A DNA stretch of 64,000 nt from Ligilactobacillus equi DSM 15833 = JCM 10991 (lineage in GTDB: Bacteria > Bacillota > Bacilli > Lactobacillales > Lactobacillaceae), in contig NZ_BAMI01000003.1 of NCBI RefSeq assembly GCF_000615765.1, positions 1-64,000 on the forward strand, in the 5' to 3' direction. Position numbers and translations under genes: made by a program. Below, in pieces: positions 27,001 through 36,558 of this stretch. Within the stretch, counting starts at the first letter, position 1; the number at the start of each line of letters is the position of its first letter. A model generated the notes under the pieces. That model was not told where the DNA came from. It worked only from the letters and a program-made list of their open reading frames with translations, and made no database searches.

Positions 27001-28764
27001 GATTCACAAGGTAATGCCGTTCATTCATCTAAGGTTGTTCCTGACGGTTATGGCGGCTATCAAAATGCTATGACTGGTGAACAAGTAGCAGGAAAGCTTG
27101 CTAATTCAATTTACGGTAACAGAGAAAGTGGAAATAAATATTCTGCAACTGATGTTTACCAAGGAAAAGATGGTAAGACTTACGCTGATAAGTTTAAAAA
27201 TATCGACGTAGTTCCTAAGCCCGGCACGGAAAGTGGATCGTTTAGAGATGCGCAAGGTAATGTTTATGCTCAAGATGATGTTATTCCTGAGAGTGTAGAT
27301 GGTCGTGAAACAGGGCGGTATTATGCAAGAAATGCCGAGGGTCAAAGTGTTCCTGTTGGACAAGTTTCTGATACGGGTCAATACGTTGATTCGCAAGGTA
27401 ATGAGTATGACAATAGTCAAACTCCAATCTCTATGGGAGATAATGGTAGAACAGTTGCCAAAATTGCTGATGGTAGAGAAGAAGTTCAAGACATGTCATA
27501 TGTTGATGATAATAATCAAGGCTACTCTGCAGATCAAGTTTCAAATGGATACTACGATCAAAATGGTAATTTGACAGACCAAGCTAACGATTACGTTGAC
27601 AATGATACAGGTCAAATTATGTCTGGCTCCTTAGCAGACACTGCTGAAAGTTTTGAAAAGAATGATGACGGTAGTTACACTGCTAAAATGAAGATGAATC
27701 CTTCAAGCTTAGCGACTAATAGTGATGGTAGTTTAGTACAGGATGCAAATGGTTTCTACCAAACAAAAGATGGACAAAAAGTTGCTTTATCTGGTGAAAA
27801 TGCTGATGGTACATTTACTAGAGTTGCTAATGTTTCACCGGTAGCTAATACATTAGCGTCAGTTGCTAAGGATTCTTCAGGTCAAACTGTTCAACAACAG
27901 TATAGAGATTTAAGAGATCCATCTAAAACTTATGATGCTTCAGATGTTAAGGCTAACCAACCTTACGCAATGGTAAATAATAACGGGAAGCGTCAGATGG
28001 CTTTATTAAAGCAAAATGGAGACGGTAATTTTGTGGATGCAAAAGGTAGAACCTACGGTAAAAATCAAGTTAAGCATGGTAACTTCCATGTTAACCCTGA
28101 AAACGGAAGGTATACACGAGTTGCGGCAACAAATAACTTTAAAACAGCTAATGGTAATATTGTCGGGGCTAGTCAAGTTACAGCACAAAAGCAAGTGGCA
28201 AGAAATAGTAACAAGGATCTTGTTACTGTTAATAGAAATAAGACTGGTACTTTTGTTCAAAATGCTAAGGCAAATGGTGGTTACACTAAGGTAACTAAAG
28301 ATATGTCTGCAATGTCACGTCAACAAAAGAATAACTTTGTTAAACAAGCTACTAACCGTGCTTCTCAAATTAAGAGCCAACTTCGTGATAATCCAAGCGA
28401 TACCAAGTTGAAACAAGAATTGGTTAATCAACAAGCTTTAGCACGTGCAGCAAAAATCAACCAAGATGTTCGAGATGCTCCAAAATTAGGTATCTTAAGA
28501 ACTGCTACTCCTACATCGTCACTTAAACAAGCATCCGTTGGTGATGTGAGAAATACTCTTAATCGTTACGCTAAAGTTCGTTCAGAAGCGGAGCAGATGA
28601 TTAAGACGGGTATAAATCCAGAGAAAAATGCTATTAAGGATGAAATGCAAAGTTTGGCTAAACAACTGCACTCCTACGGTGTTAAAAATTCTGTTTTGAA
28701 GAATTCTTCTGGAAACATTCACAATACAGTTCTGATGATGGATGCGTACGTAAATACAAACTAA
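24088..28764 (+). CDS. Giant TrbL/VirB6-like mobilome membrane protein
   Basis: The TTG at 24088 behind GGAAGGAGG gives a Sec signal peptide (KKSVRKFLYVLMASFLIT) and 1,558 residues. After a Lys/Asp/Glu-rich linker come about seven transmembrane helices in two groups (residues about 190-340 and 560-730), with STTFEWVVKVLGYFNPLDW typical of CD3337/EF1877-type mobilome membrane proteins (VirB6/TrbL-like channel subunits). The C-terminal 800 residues are hydrophilic; residues about 935-1400 contain a degenerate tandem repeat built on YVDxxGNxY and VV/DxxG blocks, possibly a cell-wall-spanning or recipient-facing stalk. An in-frame upstream ATG at 24052 lacks a ribosome site. Confidence 0.8.
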   Translation: MKKSVRKFLYVLMASFLITLFCGGPLMSEYIVHADPPTEEKKDDEKDKDDKDKDDKKDDEDKEEDSDSGGSSQKDVAGAFNDAAQELGEKTDKEQKEAIKQNTNVGDVWGYMGAKSVFWGMSNMTDYSVSYSTLRNNGSGSGGNATARFMNKARYFAATYGYVLYKTGIDHSISRGDTSNSIGLIGRFLFGGIILVVYLISSLVSTTFEWVVKVLGYFNPLDWIVNGANGASSGGVFQTVAGKVKEIYDAFVSLGMVGAFVCFAGAVVLALVGMRVSDQPGPPMGRGIGIGLFSAFWHLLKRVFTMIALPVVMLTLYSLMIGSIQSSMENSQGGIGTNVPEYAVYTNLVDFKGWVTNSRLQLPSGLKGSFSTSTATGSVPTITHSSVALINSKGAGIDSASPYTNGGTFKDSLSANETHTADDKATNMIMSWMTNDRYSASNYAAAVQNSYIANYAKEDDKPEKILEDLKKALIGKNDKINYNANGHLSANDGQNAKGMTVTFDSTESPEGYKGLSTIGTYNYLGTLFSNTGMSHNDTSKLSGSGYQYEHYSVGLVGRGIVAFGNYIFMLGLMFAGAVLGFGYAYWTVKALIESIPKMFGSFFMGSLGTGKGFGLMITQAFGVLISVGGSVLLYGITSEILIGIGQSFDSTFFTGDAYSGDGFAAIMPVGAIGLNAGASTFAYAAVNSLSGILLLLAAFFLIKIRGPILSLFTEWLDEVIRMLNMTESAAFGGTAGNHAPLNNNALGGVGMDGRNSSVGDNLARGMGNFGAQTAAGGTPGAVSGSPTDGGVTGGSMNRTNRLGNPKGMLGKLRNAQAVYKDQTRARMAKRGAPDSFVDATARDKLGALGKMAGQAAVIAGGKGLDTLIGSNTASDLRGIYNANLDDNMKELGNANEYQSQLEKSANQGINGNSNNNLSVTDSSYGDTDEANAQANDFVDRQAFDKNGNAYDGANAREGYVDDKGRAVSEFVDSQGNAVHSSKVVPDGYGGYQNAMTGEQVAGKLANSIYGNRESGNKYSATDVYQGKDGKTYADKFKNIDVVPKPGTESGSFRDAQGNVYAQDDVIPESVDGRETGRYYARNAEGQSVPVGQVSDTGQYVDSQGNEYDNSQTPISMGDNGRTVAKIADGREEVQDMSYVDDNNQGYSADQVSNGYYDQNGNLTDQANDYVDNDTGQIMSGSLADTAESFEKNDDGSYTAKMKMNPSSLATNSDGSLVQDANGFYQTKDGQKVALSGENADGTFTRVANVSPVANTLASVAKDSSGQTVQQQYRDLRDPSKTYDASDVKANQPYAMVNNNGKRQMALLKQNGDGNFVDAKGRTYGKNQVKHGNFHVNPENGRYTRVAATNNFKTANGNIVGASQVTAQKQVARNSNKDLVTVNRNKTGTFVQNAKANGGYTKVTKDMSAMSRQQKNNFVKQATNRASQIKSQLRDNPSDTKLKQELVNQQALARAAKINQDVRDAPKLGILRTATPTSSLKQASVGDVRNTLNRYAKVRSEAEQMIKTGINPEKNAIKDEMQSLAKQLHSYGVKNSVLKNSSGNIHNTVLMMDAYVNTN

Positions 28765-28921
28765 TTATTTTGAGGAAATCAATATGTATTTTATTCGATT
28801 TTATTTTGATTAAATCGTAAATATATATTGATTTTTTTGTTGTTTTTTAAACGAAGATTATTGTACACTCAATAGAGAGGATATTGTTACTATTGGTTTG
28901 ATTAAGAAAGGAGGAATTATC

Positions 28922-29293
28922 TTGGACTTTATTAACGGTTTATTGTTTGATTCATTTGTTGCTAACCCAGCTGCTATGGATATCTTTAACAACTTCCAAC
29001 GTAACGTTGCTAACAGTATCGCTGACCCTATTATTAAAGCTATTGGGGCAGTTGCCTTTATCTTTGGTTCGTGGGCAATTTTGAGATACTTAATGGGTCA
29101 ACAACAAGGCGGTGCTCACTGGGTACTTTGGTTTGTTGCCTTGATTTTTGGAGCATTGTTCTACCTCAACGGGTTAAGTGGTTGGACTTCATTAGGGGGA
29201 ACAACTACAGATACAGTTAATGGGTTATTCCAAGCTGTAACACCTGTTGCTACGATTGCAACCAATACATTATTAAGCTTTGTCGGCTTATAA
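28922..29293 (+). CDS. Small VirB2/pilin-like membrane protein
   Basis: The TTG at 28922 follows AAAGGAGG. The 123-aa product has three hydrophobic stretches (about residues 34-54, 66-84 and 99-120), small residues around the helices and no charged domain. Together with its position after the VirB6-like gene this suggests a VirB2/TrbC-like pilin or channel protein. A terminator follows directly, so it may be expressed strongly relative to downstream genes. Confidence 0.55.
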   Translation: MDFINGLLFDSFVANPAAMDIFNNFQRNVANSIADPIIKAIGAVAFIFGSWAILRYLMGQQQGGAHWVLWFVALIFGALFYLNGLSGWTSLGGTTTDTVNGLFQAVTPVATIATNTLLSFVGL

Positions 29294-29305
29294 TATGTAA
29301 AAAAT

Positions 29306-29335
29306 GGGCTTGGCTTTTCGTCAGGCCTTTTTTAT
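29306..29335 (+). terminator. Intrinsic terminator after the pilin-like gene
   Basis: GGCTTGGC / GTCAGGCC stem with wobble pairs and a TTTTC loop, followed by six T. It may attenuate rather than end the long operon, since the next gene on the same strand begins 145 bp further on. Confidence 0.75.
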
Positions 29336-29480
29336 ATAGTTTTTTTCTAAATACATATATATTTACACGTTTTTTTTACGTTAAAGTTGTGATAAAATCA
29401 AGATATAAATATGTATTTTTATATTCGTAAATAATACAGAATGTATAAATGCAAAATATTGATGTAAAGGAGCTATTTTG

Positions 29481-32306
29481 ATGGGGTTATTTGGAAAGAA
29501 AAAAAAGAACTCTGATAGCGATAATAGCAAGGTATCAAAAAACAAAAATGAAGCCTTGTATCGCAAAAAGAAGAGAAACAGTCGCAAAAAAAGTAGAACT
29601 CAATTTCCACTGATTAGTTCAATGAAATTAAAGAAAATTTCGCCTTCTTCATTACTTGATTTTTTGGCTAACAGTAAAGAGGGTATGCTTAATTCGTTTG
29701 ATGTGTTGCTTAATAACATTGAACAACATGAAGGGGAAAAAGGTTTCTTAGTCATTGCTTTATCTGAAGAAGATTTTAAAAAATCAAAACTTACACGTTC
29801 AGATAATCCGCGAGACTTTGGAGAATTTACTAACTCAATTTCCAAGGATTTAATTCGTTCGGCATCATTACCAACAAATATTGAACAAGGGTACGTTGTT
29901 TTAGTGCCAAGTAAATCCGCTTTGGAAAATATTGGTGAGTTCGATGAATTAAGACAATATAAAGATGGATTCTTTTGGGCTGTCTTGCCAGAAAACATTT
30001 CAGATAGTGCGGTAGATACTGCTAAAGCCTATATTTTGGAATCACGAGTTACTTATGATGAATTATCTAAGTTATCAGAAAGTGTTAGTGAAAATGCGGA
30101 ACTTAAGTTGACCAATATCAAGTATAACGATCAACATGACATGATTGACGCTGATATTTCGGTGACTGATGGAGGAATTACGGAGGTAATTTCAAAACAA
30201 GAAGTATCTTCATCTAGTGAAGGTGAAGAAGAGGAAGAAGAAGTTGCGGAAGAATTAGATGTGCCGGAAGCCCAAGAGCCAACGGAGCTTGTGAAAGCTA
30301 CAAAAAACGCTATTCTCAATATTCAAGATGATCAGGGTGATGTACCAGTTCTAGGTTTAGATTCTGATTCTGAATTGGTTACTGAAGACGAAACTGATAG
30401 TAATGCAGAAAATCAAAGCGGATTAGTCGTTGATTCTGATAATACATTATCTGAAAATGATAAGATTGATGCTTTATTAGACAATGAAGAAGTTGATGTA
30501 TTGCCATTTGGTAATGATGAAAATAATGCCGTCATTGATAATTCTGATTTAGCGGACAACTATATTACTTCAGAAGCTCAAGATGTTAATAACTTGTCAA
30601 CACATGTTGAATCTGCTGCCTCAGAAGAAACAGTAGTTGAAGATGATGACGAGGAAGACATTTTATCAGATGATTTATTATTCAAAGGGTTAAACAATCA
30701 AAACTCTGCGTTAGGTAATACTAATGTTGATACTACAGACGCAACAAGTTACACATCACGTTTAAAGAAGATTGCTGCTGATTTAGGTAAGGAAGAAAAA
30801 TTAGAAGTAGATGTTAGTGAATTAGACGCATTATTATCTAAGAAAACTTTTAGTATTCCATTTAAAGATGAAGTGGTTGGTAATAATTTAAACGAGTTGT
30901 TAAACGTTAAGATTAGTGATGCTAACCAACGTTTAGCTAAAATGCACGACGACAACATTAAGTCAATTATTAGCTTGTATAAGAACTCTATGCAACAAGG
31001 GTTCAATATGATTAAAGAAGCAACTGATTTAACCAAGAGTCAGAATGAATTTGGTCGTAAAAAAGCAGAAATTGAACAAGAATATCGCGATAAGAAAGAT
31101 GATAATGATAAATTATTTGCGGCTTATAAAGAGGCTGAAGAAGCAAATTACGACAAAGCTTTTGAAATTTATCTTGATAAAATTACAGCTAGCGCTAAAG
31201 AATCATATGAAACAATGCACCGTCAAGGCTTAGAAGAAAAATTATCAAGCAAGCGGGCCGAATTGGACGATACTTTAGAAGTAAATAAGCAAAAAGATTT
31301 AGATGAATTATCCAAAGAACGTAAAGATAGAATTGCAAGATTATATGATGAAATTAACGAAGCAACAATTAATCGAATTTCTGAAGAATATAATTCTAAA
31401 TTCTATAATGTTGAAAAGGAATTATCAGCGGAATTTAGTCGAGAGATTGAAGAAATTTCAGAACAATACCTTAAGGATGAAATTGCTCGTCAAAAGACTG
31501 TTCAAGATAAGCTTGATAATGATAAGACCGTTGAAGACCTTAAGTTGAAACTGGCTGAAACTGAAGAATCTAAGCAAGCACTTATTATCAATAATAATAA
31601 TGCCCTTAATCGTTCAGAAACAGAAGCTAGAGAGCGTATTAAGAGTATTCAAGATCAATATGACTCTGAAATACTTAAACGCAATGAAGAGTTTATGAAG
31701 ACTCTTGAAGAAAAGGACAAAGAACTTAAAAAGCAACAAGCTAAGATTAATGAGCTTGAAAATGAAAGTTCTAAGTCAATGCGTGCTAACGAGAACAGAT
31801 ACGATGAATTACGTCGTAACTTTGACGATGAAAAACGCAAGTTAGTTGATGAATATGATTCTAAAGTGCGTGAACTTAAGACACAACAAGCTCTTGAGAT
31901 GCAAGCTAAAGAACAAGCGATGACTGAACGTATGAAACAAAAGGATATGGAAACAACACGTGCAGTACGTAATACGAAGGCATTTACAACTGTTGGTATG
32001 ATAGCTACGTTCTTGTTTGGTATTTCAATTCCGTTTATTACAGAACACTTTATGGGTAATACAGATAAAAGTGAACCTGTGCGGACAGAAGTTGTAAGTC
32101 AATCATCCCACTCTGAAGCTTCTAGTTCACATAGTGCTAAAGAGTCTGACCGTCAATCTGATAAATCTGAAAAGAGTACTAAAGATAACGGAAGTTCAAG
32201 TGAGAGTGGTGTAAGTCAGGAAGATAATTCTAATCAAGAATCAGCATCGAATGCTACAACCTCACAATCAAATTCTAATTACAGTAATAATAGTCAAACA
32301 AGATAA
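29481..32306 (+). CDS. Long coiled-coil membrane protein of the transfer system
   Basis: The ATG at 29481 (AAAGGAG upstream) gives 941 residues. There is a very basic N-terminus (LFGKKKKN), a folded region to about 205, an acidic low-complexity section (about 230-420), about 300 residues of charged coiled coil (about 530-835), one transmembrane helix (about 837-860, TVGMIATFLFGISIPFI) and a Ser/Asn/Gln-rich outer tail of 80 residues. Nearly all of the protein is cytoplasmic. A scaffold for the coupling complex is plausible; no homologue is recognised. Confidence 0.7.
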   Translation: MGLFGKKKKNSDSDNSKVSKNKNEALYRKKKRNSRKKSRTQFPLISSMKLKKISPSSLLDFLANSKEGMLNSFDVLLNNIEQHEGEKGFLVIALSEEDFKKSKLTRSDNPRDFGEFTNSISKDLIRSASLPTNIEQGYVVLVPSKSALENIGEFDELRQYKDGFFWAVLPENISDSAVDTAKAYILESRVTYDELSKLSESVSENAELKLTNIKYNDQHDMIDADISVTDGGITEVISKQEVSSSSEGEEEEEEVAEELDVPEAQEPTELVKATKNAILNIQDDQGDVPVLGLDSDSELVTEDETDSNAENQSGLVVDSDNTLSENDKIDALLDNEEVDVLPFGNDENNAVIDNSDLADNYITSEAQDVNNLSTHVESAASEETVVEDDDEEDILSDDLLFKGLNNQNSALGNTNVDTTDATSYTSRLKKIAADLGKEEKLEVDVSELDALLSKKTFSIPFKDEVVGNNLNELLNVKISDANQRLAKMHDDNIKSIISLYKNSMQQGFNMIKEATDLTKSQNEFGRKKAEIEQEYRDKKDDNDKLFAAYKEAEEANYDKAFEIYLDKITASAKESYETMHRQGLEEKLSSKRAELDDTLEVNKQKDLDELSKERKDRIARLYDEINEATINRISEEYNSKFYNVEKELSAEFSREIEEISEQYLKDEIARQKTVQDKLDNDKTVEDLKLKLAETEESKQALIINNNNALNRSETEARERIKSIQDQYDSEILKRNEEFMKTLEEKDKELKKQQAKINELENESSKSMRANENRYDELRRNFDDEKRKLVDEYDSKVRELKTQQALEMQAKEQAMTERMKQKDMETTRAVRNTKAFTTVGMIATFLFGISIPFITEHFMGNTDKSEPVRTEVVSQSSHSEASSSHSAKESDRQSDKSEKSTKDNGSSSESGVSQEDNSNQESASNATTSQSNSNYSNNSQTR

Positions 32307-32312
32307 TTTAGA

Positions 32313-32341
32313 GGGGATATTTAAAAAATATCCCCTTTTTT
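32313..32341 (+). terminator. Intrinsic terminator
   Basis: GGGGATATTT pairs with AAATATCCCC around a short A loop and is followed by six T, immediately after the coiled-coil gene. Confidence 0.85.
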
Positions 32342-32356
32342 AGAAAGGTGAGCTTT

Positions 32357-32851
32357 ATGTTAAAAATTATTCGTGAGGCGATTACATCGTTTGAAAAAAT
32401 ATTTGCAACATTTTGTGGCTTTGTGCTGTTCACACTGTCAGTTAATATCCTAAATCCTAATTATTCGAAATTGACTCATATTACTCCTAATACTGCTTTT
32501 AGCATTTCGGATGTTCTAGTAGAATTTGGGATATTTTTAGGATGTGCTTATTTTTTCTTAGTTATGGTATCTGAATTCAATGTTAATGAAGCAGGACCGC
32601 TATTTAAGGCTATTTTCTACGGCAAAGACGGTAAAATACGTGAAAAAGTTAAAAGCGTTATGAACGTATTAACGACTGTTTTAAGCCTAAGCTTTATTGT
32701 ATTTTCTTTGATAGTTTCAGTAGCACTGCTTAAGTTTATTGGCTTTTTTAGTTTCTTAAGTGTCGTGGCTTGTCTTTTCTTATTGACAGCCGCTGTGATT
32801 ATTCTTAATTGTGTGTTGGAGATATTGATAAAGCTTACTAACTTAAGTTAG
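32357..32851 (+). CDS. Four-helix membrane protein
   Basis: ATG chosen behind GAAAGGTGAG (an in-frame GTG 9 bp upstream overlaps this site). The 164-aa product has about four transmembrane helices: two in the first 75 residues and two after residue 110 (LTTVLSLSFIVFSLIVSVALL, VVACLFLLTAAVIILNCVL). Unknown membrane component of the transfer cluster. Confidence 0.6.
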   Translation: MLKIIREAITSFEKIFATFCGFVLFTLSVNILNPNYSKLTHITPNTAFSISDVLVEFGIFLGCAYFFLVMVSEFNVNEAGPLFKAIFYGKDGKIREKVKSVMNVLTTVLSLSFIVFSLIVSVALLKFIGFFSFLSVVACLFLLTAAVIILNCVLEILIKLTNLS

Positions 32852-32863
32852 GATGTGAGTTTC

Positions 32864-33162
32864 ATGAAAAATATTGTCAAATATTTTGTTGTTGGAGTTA
32901 AAGTATTGTTTTTATTGCATTTACTGTGTTAGCAATAGTTGCGTATTTAACTTTTAAAGACTTGCAAAATGCTGGAGTTCTATCGTTCTGTATTTTATTA
33001 ATACTTTTATCATTGGTTGCAATCTATGATTTGCGATATTCGTGGGTAAGAGTTTTTAGCGGAAGAAGGCGTTTCGTGAAAAAATTAATTGATAGAAAAA
33101 TAAAGCTTGTATTTTTGCACATGGACTATCATGTTAGAAAAATCAACCAATTTAAATATTGA
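32864..33162 (+). CDS. Small membrane protein, interrupted by a -1 frameshift
   Basis: From ATG 32864 the reading MKNIVKYFVVGVK runs into a stop, but from about 32900 the -1 frame continues hydrophobically (SIVFIAFTVLAIVAYLTFKD) and stays open to 33162. Adding one A to the AAA run at 32899-32902 would restore a protein of about 99 aa with two transmembrane helices and a basic C-terminus. This is one of eight such same-sign shifts in the window. Confidence 0.55.
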
Positions 33163-33177
33163 AAGCAGGGAATCAAT

Positions 33178-33447
33178 ATGACTGAAAAAGAATGGCAAGC
33201 AACAATTAAAGGAGAATTGTTGAAATTTGATGATTGGCAAAGTATTAGTGTTAGAGAAAATAAGATTATTGTCAAAATTTTGAATGATTTTGAAGATACT
33301 ATTCAAATCTTATTTACGAAGATGGAAGATAGAACAATTCTAAAAGTTGGAAAATTAGTCAGAATTGTTATTGATAATCGAGAATTATCTAACTCTAAAC
33401 GCTTAATTAGTGAAACAATCAAAAATGGGCTAGAAATGGCGATTTAG
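33178..33447 (+). CDS. 89-aa soluble protein
   Basis: The ATG follows GCAGGGAA. It is a small alpha/beta protein (KGELLKFDDWQSISVRENKIIVKIL) without membrane segments, among small membrane-protein genes before the coupling protein. Not recognised. Confidence 0.55.
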   Translation: MTEKEWQATIKGELLKFDDWQSISVRENKIIVKILNDFEDTIQILFTKMEDRTILKVGKLVRIVIDNRELSNSKRLISETIKNGLEMAI

Positions 33448-33515
33448 TTTGATGTTAACCATTTATAAAAAAAGTAGCGAAGAAGCAAAGAAAAGAGATG
33501 TTTCTGCGATAAAAG

Positions 33516-33746
33516 ATGACAACTCTTATAATTCTAACAATTGTTCAATGGGTAAGAACTAAGTTTAGCAAAGTAAAGAAGTTGTATTTAGTCAAAATTC
33601 ATAGGGACAATACATACACTAAAAAAGAGGTTTGGCCAAAAGAATTAGCAAAAAAATCTTTTAATGGTTATGTCTTGTTCGATAGTTTTGACAAGGTTAA
33701 GAAGTACGTTGGCAAAAGGAAAGAGAGAAAAGATAGTAACAACTAG
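33516..33746 (+). CDS. 76-aa basic protein with N-terminal hydrophobic segment
   Basis: MTTLIILTIVQWV is followed by a strongly basic soluble part (KFSKVKKLYLVKIHR, KKYVGKRKERK). The ribosome site is weak. A second small frame overlaps its start (33452 onward), so the true 5' end is uncertain and a further base error cannot be excluded. Confidence 0.42.
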   Translation: MTTLIILTIVQWVRTKFSKVKKLYLVKIHRDNTYTKKEVWPKELAKKSFNGYVLFDSFDKVKKYVGKRKERKDSNN

Positions 33747-33787
33747 AAAGTTGGTGTTTTAGCACGAAAAATAGTGTAAAAGAAAAT

Positions 33788-34129
33788 TTGGCAGGAAAGA
33801 AGAAAGCTATTTGGGGCGCATTGTTTTATGCAGCATTTAGCTTTGCAGATTTAGTTTGTTCTGGTATTTCATTGAGAAATGATGTTTTTTCCTTTTCTGG
33901 ATGGTTGGGCTTATGTGTGGGCCTAATGTTAGTTTTGTATCTAATTGAGTATATGTTTGATAATGGATTGATTTTGAGTCAAGCCAATATTGATAGATTG
34001 AAGTTTAAACAGGCAATCTTAGTATCACTAATCTTATTAGGATTCATTATTGCATTAATTGTTTTATTTGAACTTCGAGGCTTGCTTAATAATGATTTTC
34101 AACTGGTGATTCTCAACAATGTGAATTAA
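33788..34129 (+). CDS. Three-helix membrane protein, start uncertain
   Basis: The frame opens with TTG at 33788 and encodes 113 residues with three transmembrane helices (ALFYAAFSFADLV, LGLCVGLMLVLYLIEY, AILVSLILLGFIIALIVLF). No ribosome site precedes the TTG. The frame is open upstream and reads TKNSVKEN, so the real start may be a non-standard or mutated codon near 33764. It ends 20 bp before the coupling protein gene. Confidence 0.52.
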   Translation: MAGKKKAIWGALFYAAFSFADLVCSGISLRNDVFSFSGWLGLCVGLMLVLYLIEYMFDNGLILSQANIDRLKFKQAILVSLILLGFIIALIVLFELRGLLNNDFQLVILNNVN

Positions 34130-34149
34130 GAAAGTGAGGTTTGGTGCCT

Positions 34150-36558
34150 ATGTCCTTATGGGATCAAATGCGCGAGAAGGTGGCTAATTTCGATTTTAAT
34201 AACCCAAATCGTGCAGGACGTAAAGTCCAAGGGGAAATGCGTTATGAGGCGTATGACGAGTCTGAGCGTGATATTTACCGCAATCCTGATGCAAGAAGAA
34301 CAAAGCGAAAAGATGCTCCTTCTAAAGAGTGGATTTATTATGTAACCACATTTATTGCTGCTGCGGTATATGTTTTACTAACAGCCTTAGTAGTCATGAT
34401 ATTAATTTCGATTTATAAGTCTAAACATCCCGATTATGTGGTGATATCCTTTACTAAGACTTTTTGGTCGATGGCTTTAAATCCTGCTACTTTACCACAA
34501 ATAAAATTATTTGTTTTGTTAGCGACAGCAGGTTTAACATCTATTGTTTATGCTCGTTTAGAACGTAACTATCGCTTACAAAATATTGAAACTGATACAG
34601 AAGAGTTGAACAAGAATGAAGGGGAAAGTCGCTTATTGCAACCAGAAGAAATGGTCCGTAATTTTGATATTTTTCCTGATGTGGGGGCTCACTCTTCAGT
34701 AGAAGTATCAGCTTTAATTAGTCACTTTTATATCACTAATGATGGTATTAAAGAAATAGAAATGGGTGACCGTAAATCTGATTTTGTGGATCGCTATATC
34801 TTGAAAAAAGATGGCGTTAAGCATATGAAAAATAAAAATAATTATGTTGATGAAAAGAAAACTTTGTGGAACCCATATGATTTGGACCCTTATGATTCTG
34901 ATGTTTATGAAGAATTAAGAACTAAGAAAGTACCATTTATCGATATTGCTTTTGGTAAAAAGAATGCTGAAGCTTCGGGAATCACTAAGCGTACTATGGT
35001 TACTTATAATCCTCGGAAACTTTTGTATAATAACCCCGGTAAAGAGATATTTGGTAAAACAAATGAATTAACGGTTGCTGATAAAATTAATAATGACTGG
35101 TGGTTTCCAGATTATGAAGTTCAACGCCCAGGTGGATTTTATGTCGTAGCTACTGGTGCAATCAACTCGATTGTAGTTGCTATGACTCGTGCGGGGAAGG
35201 GTCAAACTATTATTGAGCCTACACTTGATATGTGGACTCGAATGGATGAACCCGCAAATATTGTTGTTAATGACCCTAAAGGTGAATTATTAGTTCGTTT
35301 TTCTTATCCTGCACGTAAACGTGGGATGGAAGTTATTGCGTTTAACTTGGAAGACCCTGCAAACACAAATATCTATAATCCACTTGGTTATGCAGTAGCT
35401 GCTGCTCGTCAAGGACGTTATGAAGAATGTGCGGAACACGTCAAGAATATTGGTGATATTTTCTTCCCACCAGTATCGGGCCAAGATCCAATGTGGAATA
35501 ATGCCGCTAATGCTTCGTATAAGCGTACAGCATTAGGGATGATTGATTACTACTTGGAAGAAGAATATTATATTCGTGATAAAGCAGTTAAAGAAAACTG
35601 GTCTGTTGAAAAACTCGATGTTTACTTAGATAACATGTGGGGGAAGGTTACGCTATACAACGTTTACCAAATGATGTCCCAGTTATCATCCCGTAAATCG
35701 CAAGATGAACGCTTAGTTAATATTGTTGATAAGACAGCTAAGTCAAAAGACTACTTGACCTTATTCTTCGATGCAACAAGTATGTTACCTAAGGATAAGT
35801 TACGTCAACAAGTTACCGACCAAGACCAACCATTACGTGCTATGGCACAGTCATCTAAAACATTAGCTTCTGTTCAAGGTATTTCTTTGACAGCCTTAGC
35901 TTTATTCTCTGACCCATTGATTAAGGCTTTAACATCAGGTAAACCATCCCAGAACTTTGATATTTTAGGTTTAGGTTTCCCTAGACGAATTGGTGTTCAC
36001 TTAGAAAAGAATTTTGCTGAAAGAAAAGCTTATGCTAAGGAACGGTTCAGATGGAGAGTTTACGAAGATAAAGAATTTAAGCATGAAATTAAAGAAGATG
36101 AGTTAGGATCAACCTTTAGATATGATGGGGTAATTGATCCGCAATTCTGGATTTTCTACCGTACTAAAGGTATTTTCCCTAATAATATTGTTTACTTAAA
36201 ATTAGAAATTTTCTCTAAGCGTACTAGGGATGTAATGGCAGACTTTTACTTTGAATTTGAAAAGCGCTACATGCTTAATTCAGACGAAACTAGTTTTGTT
36301 ATTGATGAAGTTACAGGTGAAGAAATTATCAAAGATGGCTACTTGAGAGAAATGGTTTGGGATAAATCTAAAAAGGAGTTTGTCATTGGTAGTGTTGAAG
36401 ATGAAGTTGAAGAAGTTGACTTGCTTAATTCGTTGTATGCGAAAACAAAGCATAAAATTAATGTTATTGATCAATCGGATGTTCACTACTCTGAAAAGAC
36501 AAAATTTGTCGATTTCGTAACACCGCCTAACAAGCTGAACACGCCCGTATTTTGTTAA
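34150..36558 (+). CDS. VirD4/TraG coupling protein, N-terminal part (frameshifted)
   Basis: The coupling protein links the relaxosome to the secretion channel. This part has two transmembrane helices (about residues 58-84 and 105-135) and a TraG/VirD4-type Walker A, TRAGKGQTIIEP (K350 counted from the ATG at 34150). The domain is cut off by a stop at 36556, before Walker B. In the -1 frame the sequence continues with QAEHARILLIALDQIF, which matches the helix that normally precedes Walker B. It is therefore one gene (about 1,280 codons) with the next ORF, split by one base near 36529-36558. TTG 34141 and GTG 34144 are alternative starts too close to the GAGG site. Confidence 0.88.
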   Translation: MSLWDQMREKVANFDFNNPNRAGRKVQGEMRYEAYDESERDIYRNPDARRTKRKDAPSKEWIYYVTTFIAAAVYVLLTALVVMILISIYKSKHPDYVVISFTKTFWSMALNPATLPQIKLFVLLATAGLTSIVYARLERNYRLQNIETDTEELNKNEGESRLLQPEEMVRNFDIFPDVGAHSSVEVSALISHFYITNDGIKEIEMGDRKSDFVDRYILKKDGVKHMKNKNNYVDEKKTLWNPYDLDPYDSDVYEELRTKKVPFIDIAFGKKNAEASGITKRTMVTYNPRKLLYNNPGKEIFGKTNELTVADKINNDWWFPDYEVQRPGGFYVVATGAINSIVVAMTRAGKGQTIIEPTLDMWTRMDEPANIVVNDPKGELLVRFSYPARKRGMEVIAFNLEDPANTNIYNPLGYAVAAARQGRYEECAEHVKNIGDIFFPPVSGQDPMWNNAANASYKRTALGMIDYYLEEEYYIRDKAVKENWSVEKLDVYLDNMWGKVTLYNVYQMMSQLSSRKSQDERLVNIVDKTAKSKDYLTLFFDATSMLPKDKLRQQVTDQDQPLRAMAQSSKTLASVQGISLTALALFSDPLIKALTSGKPSQNFDILGLGFPRRIGVHLEKNFAERKAYAKERFRWRVYEDKEFKHEIKEDELGSTFRYDGVIDPQFWIFYRTKGIFPNNIVYLKLEIFSKRTRDVMADFYFEFEKRYMLNSDETSFVIDEVTGEEIIKDGYLREMVWDKSKKEFVIGSVEDEVEEVDLLNSLYAKTKHKINVIDQSDVHYSEKTKFVDFVTPPNKLNTPVFC

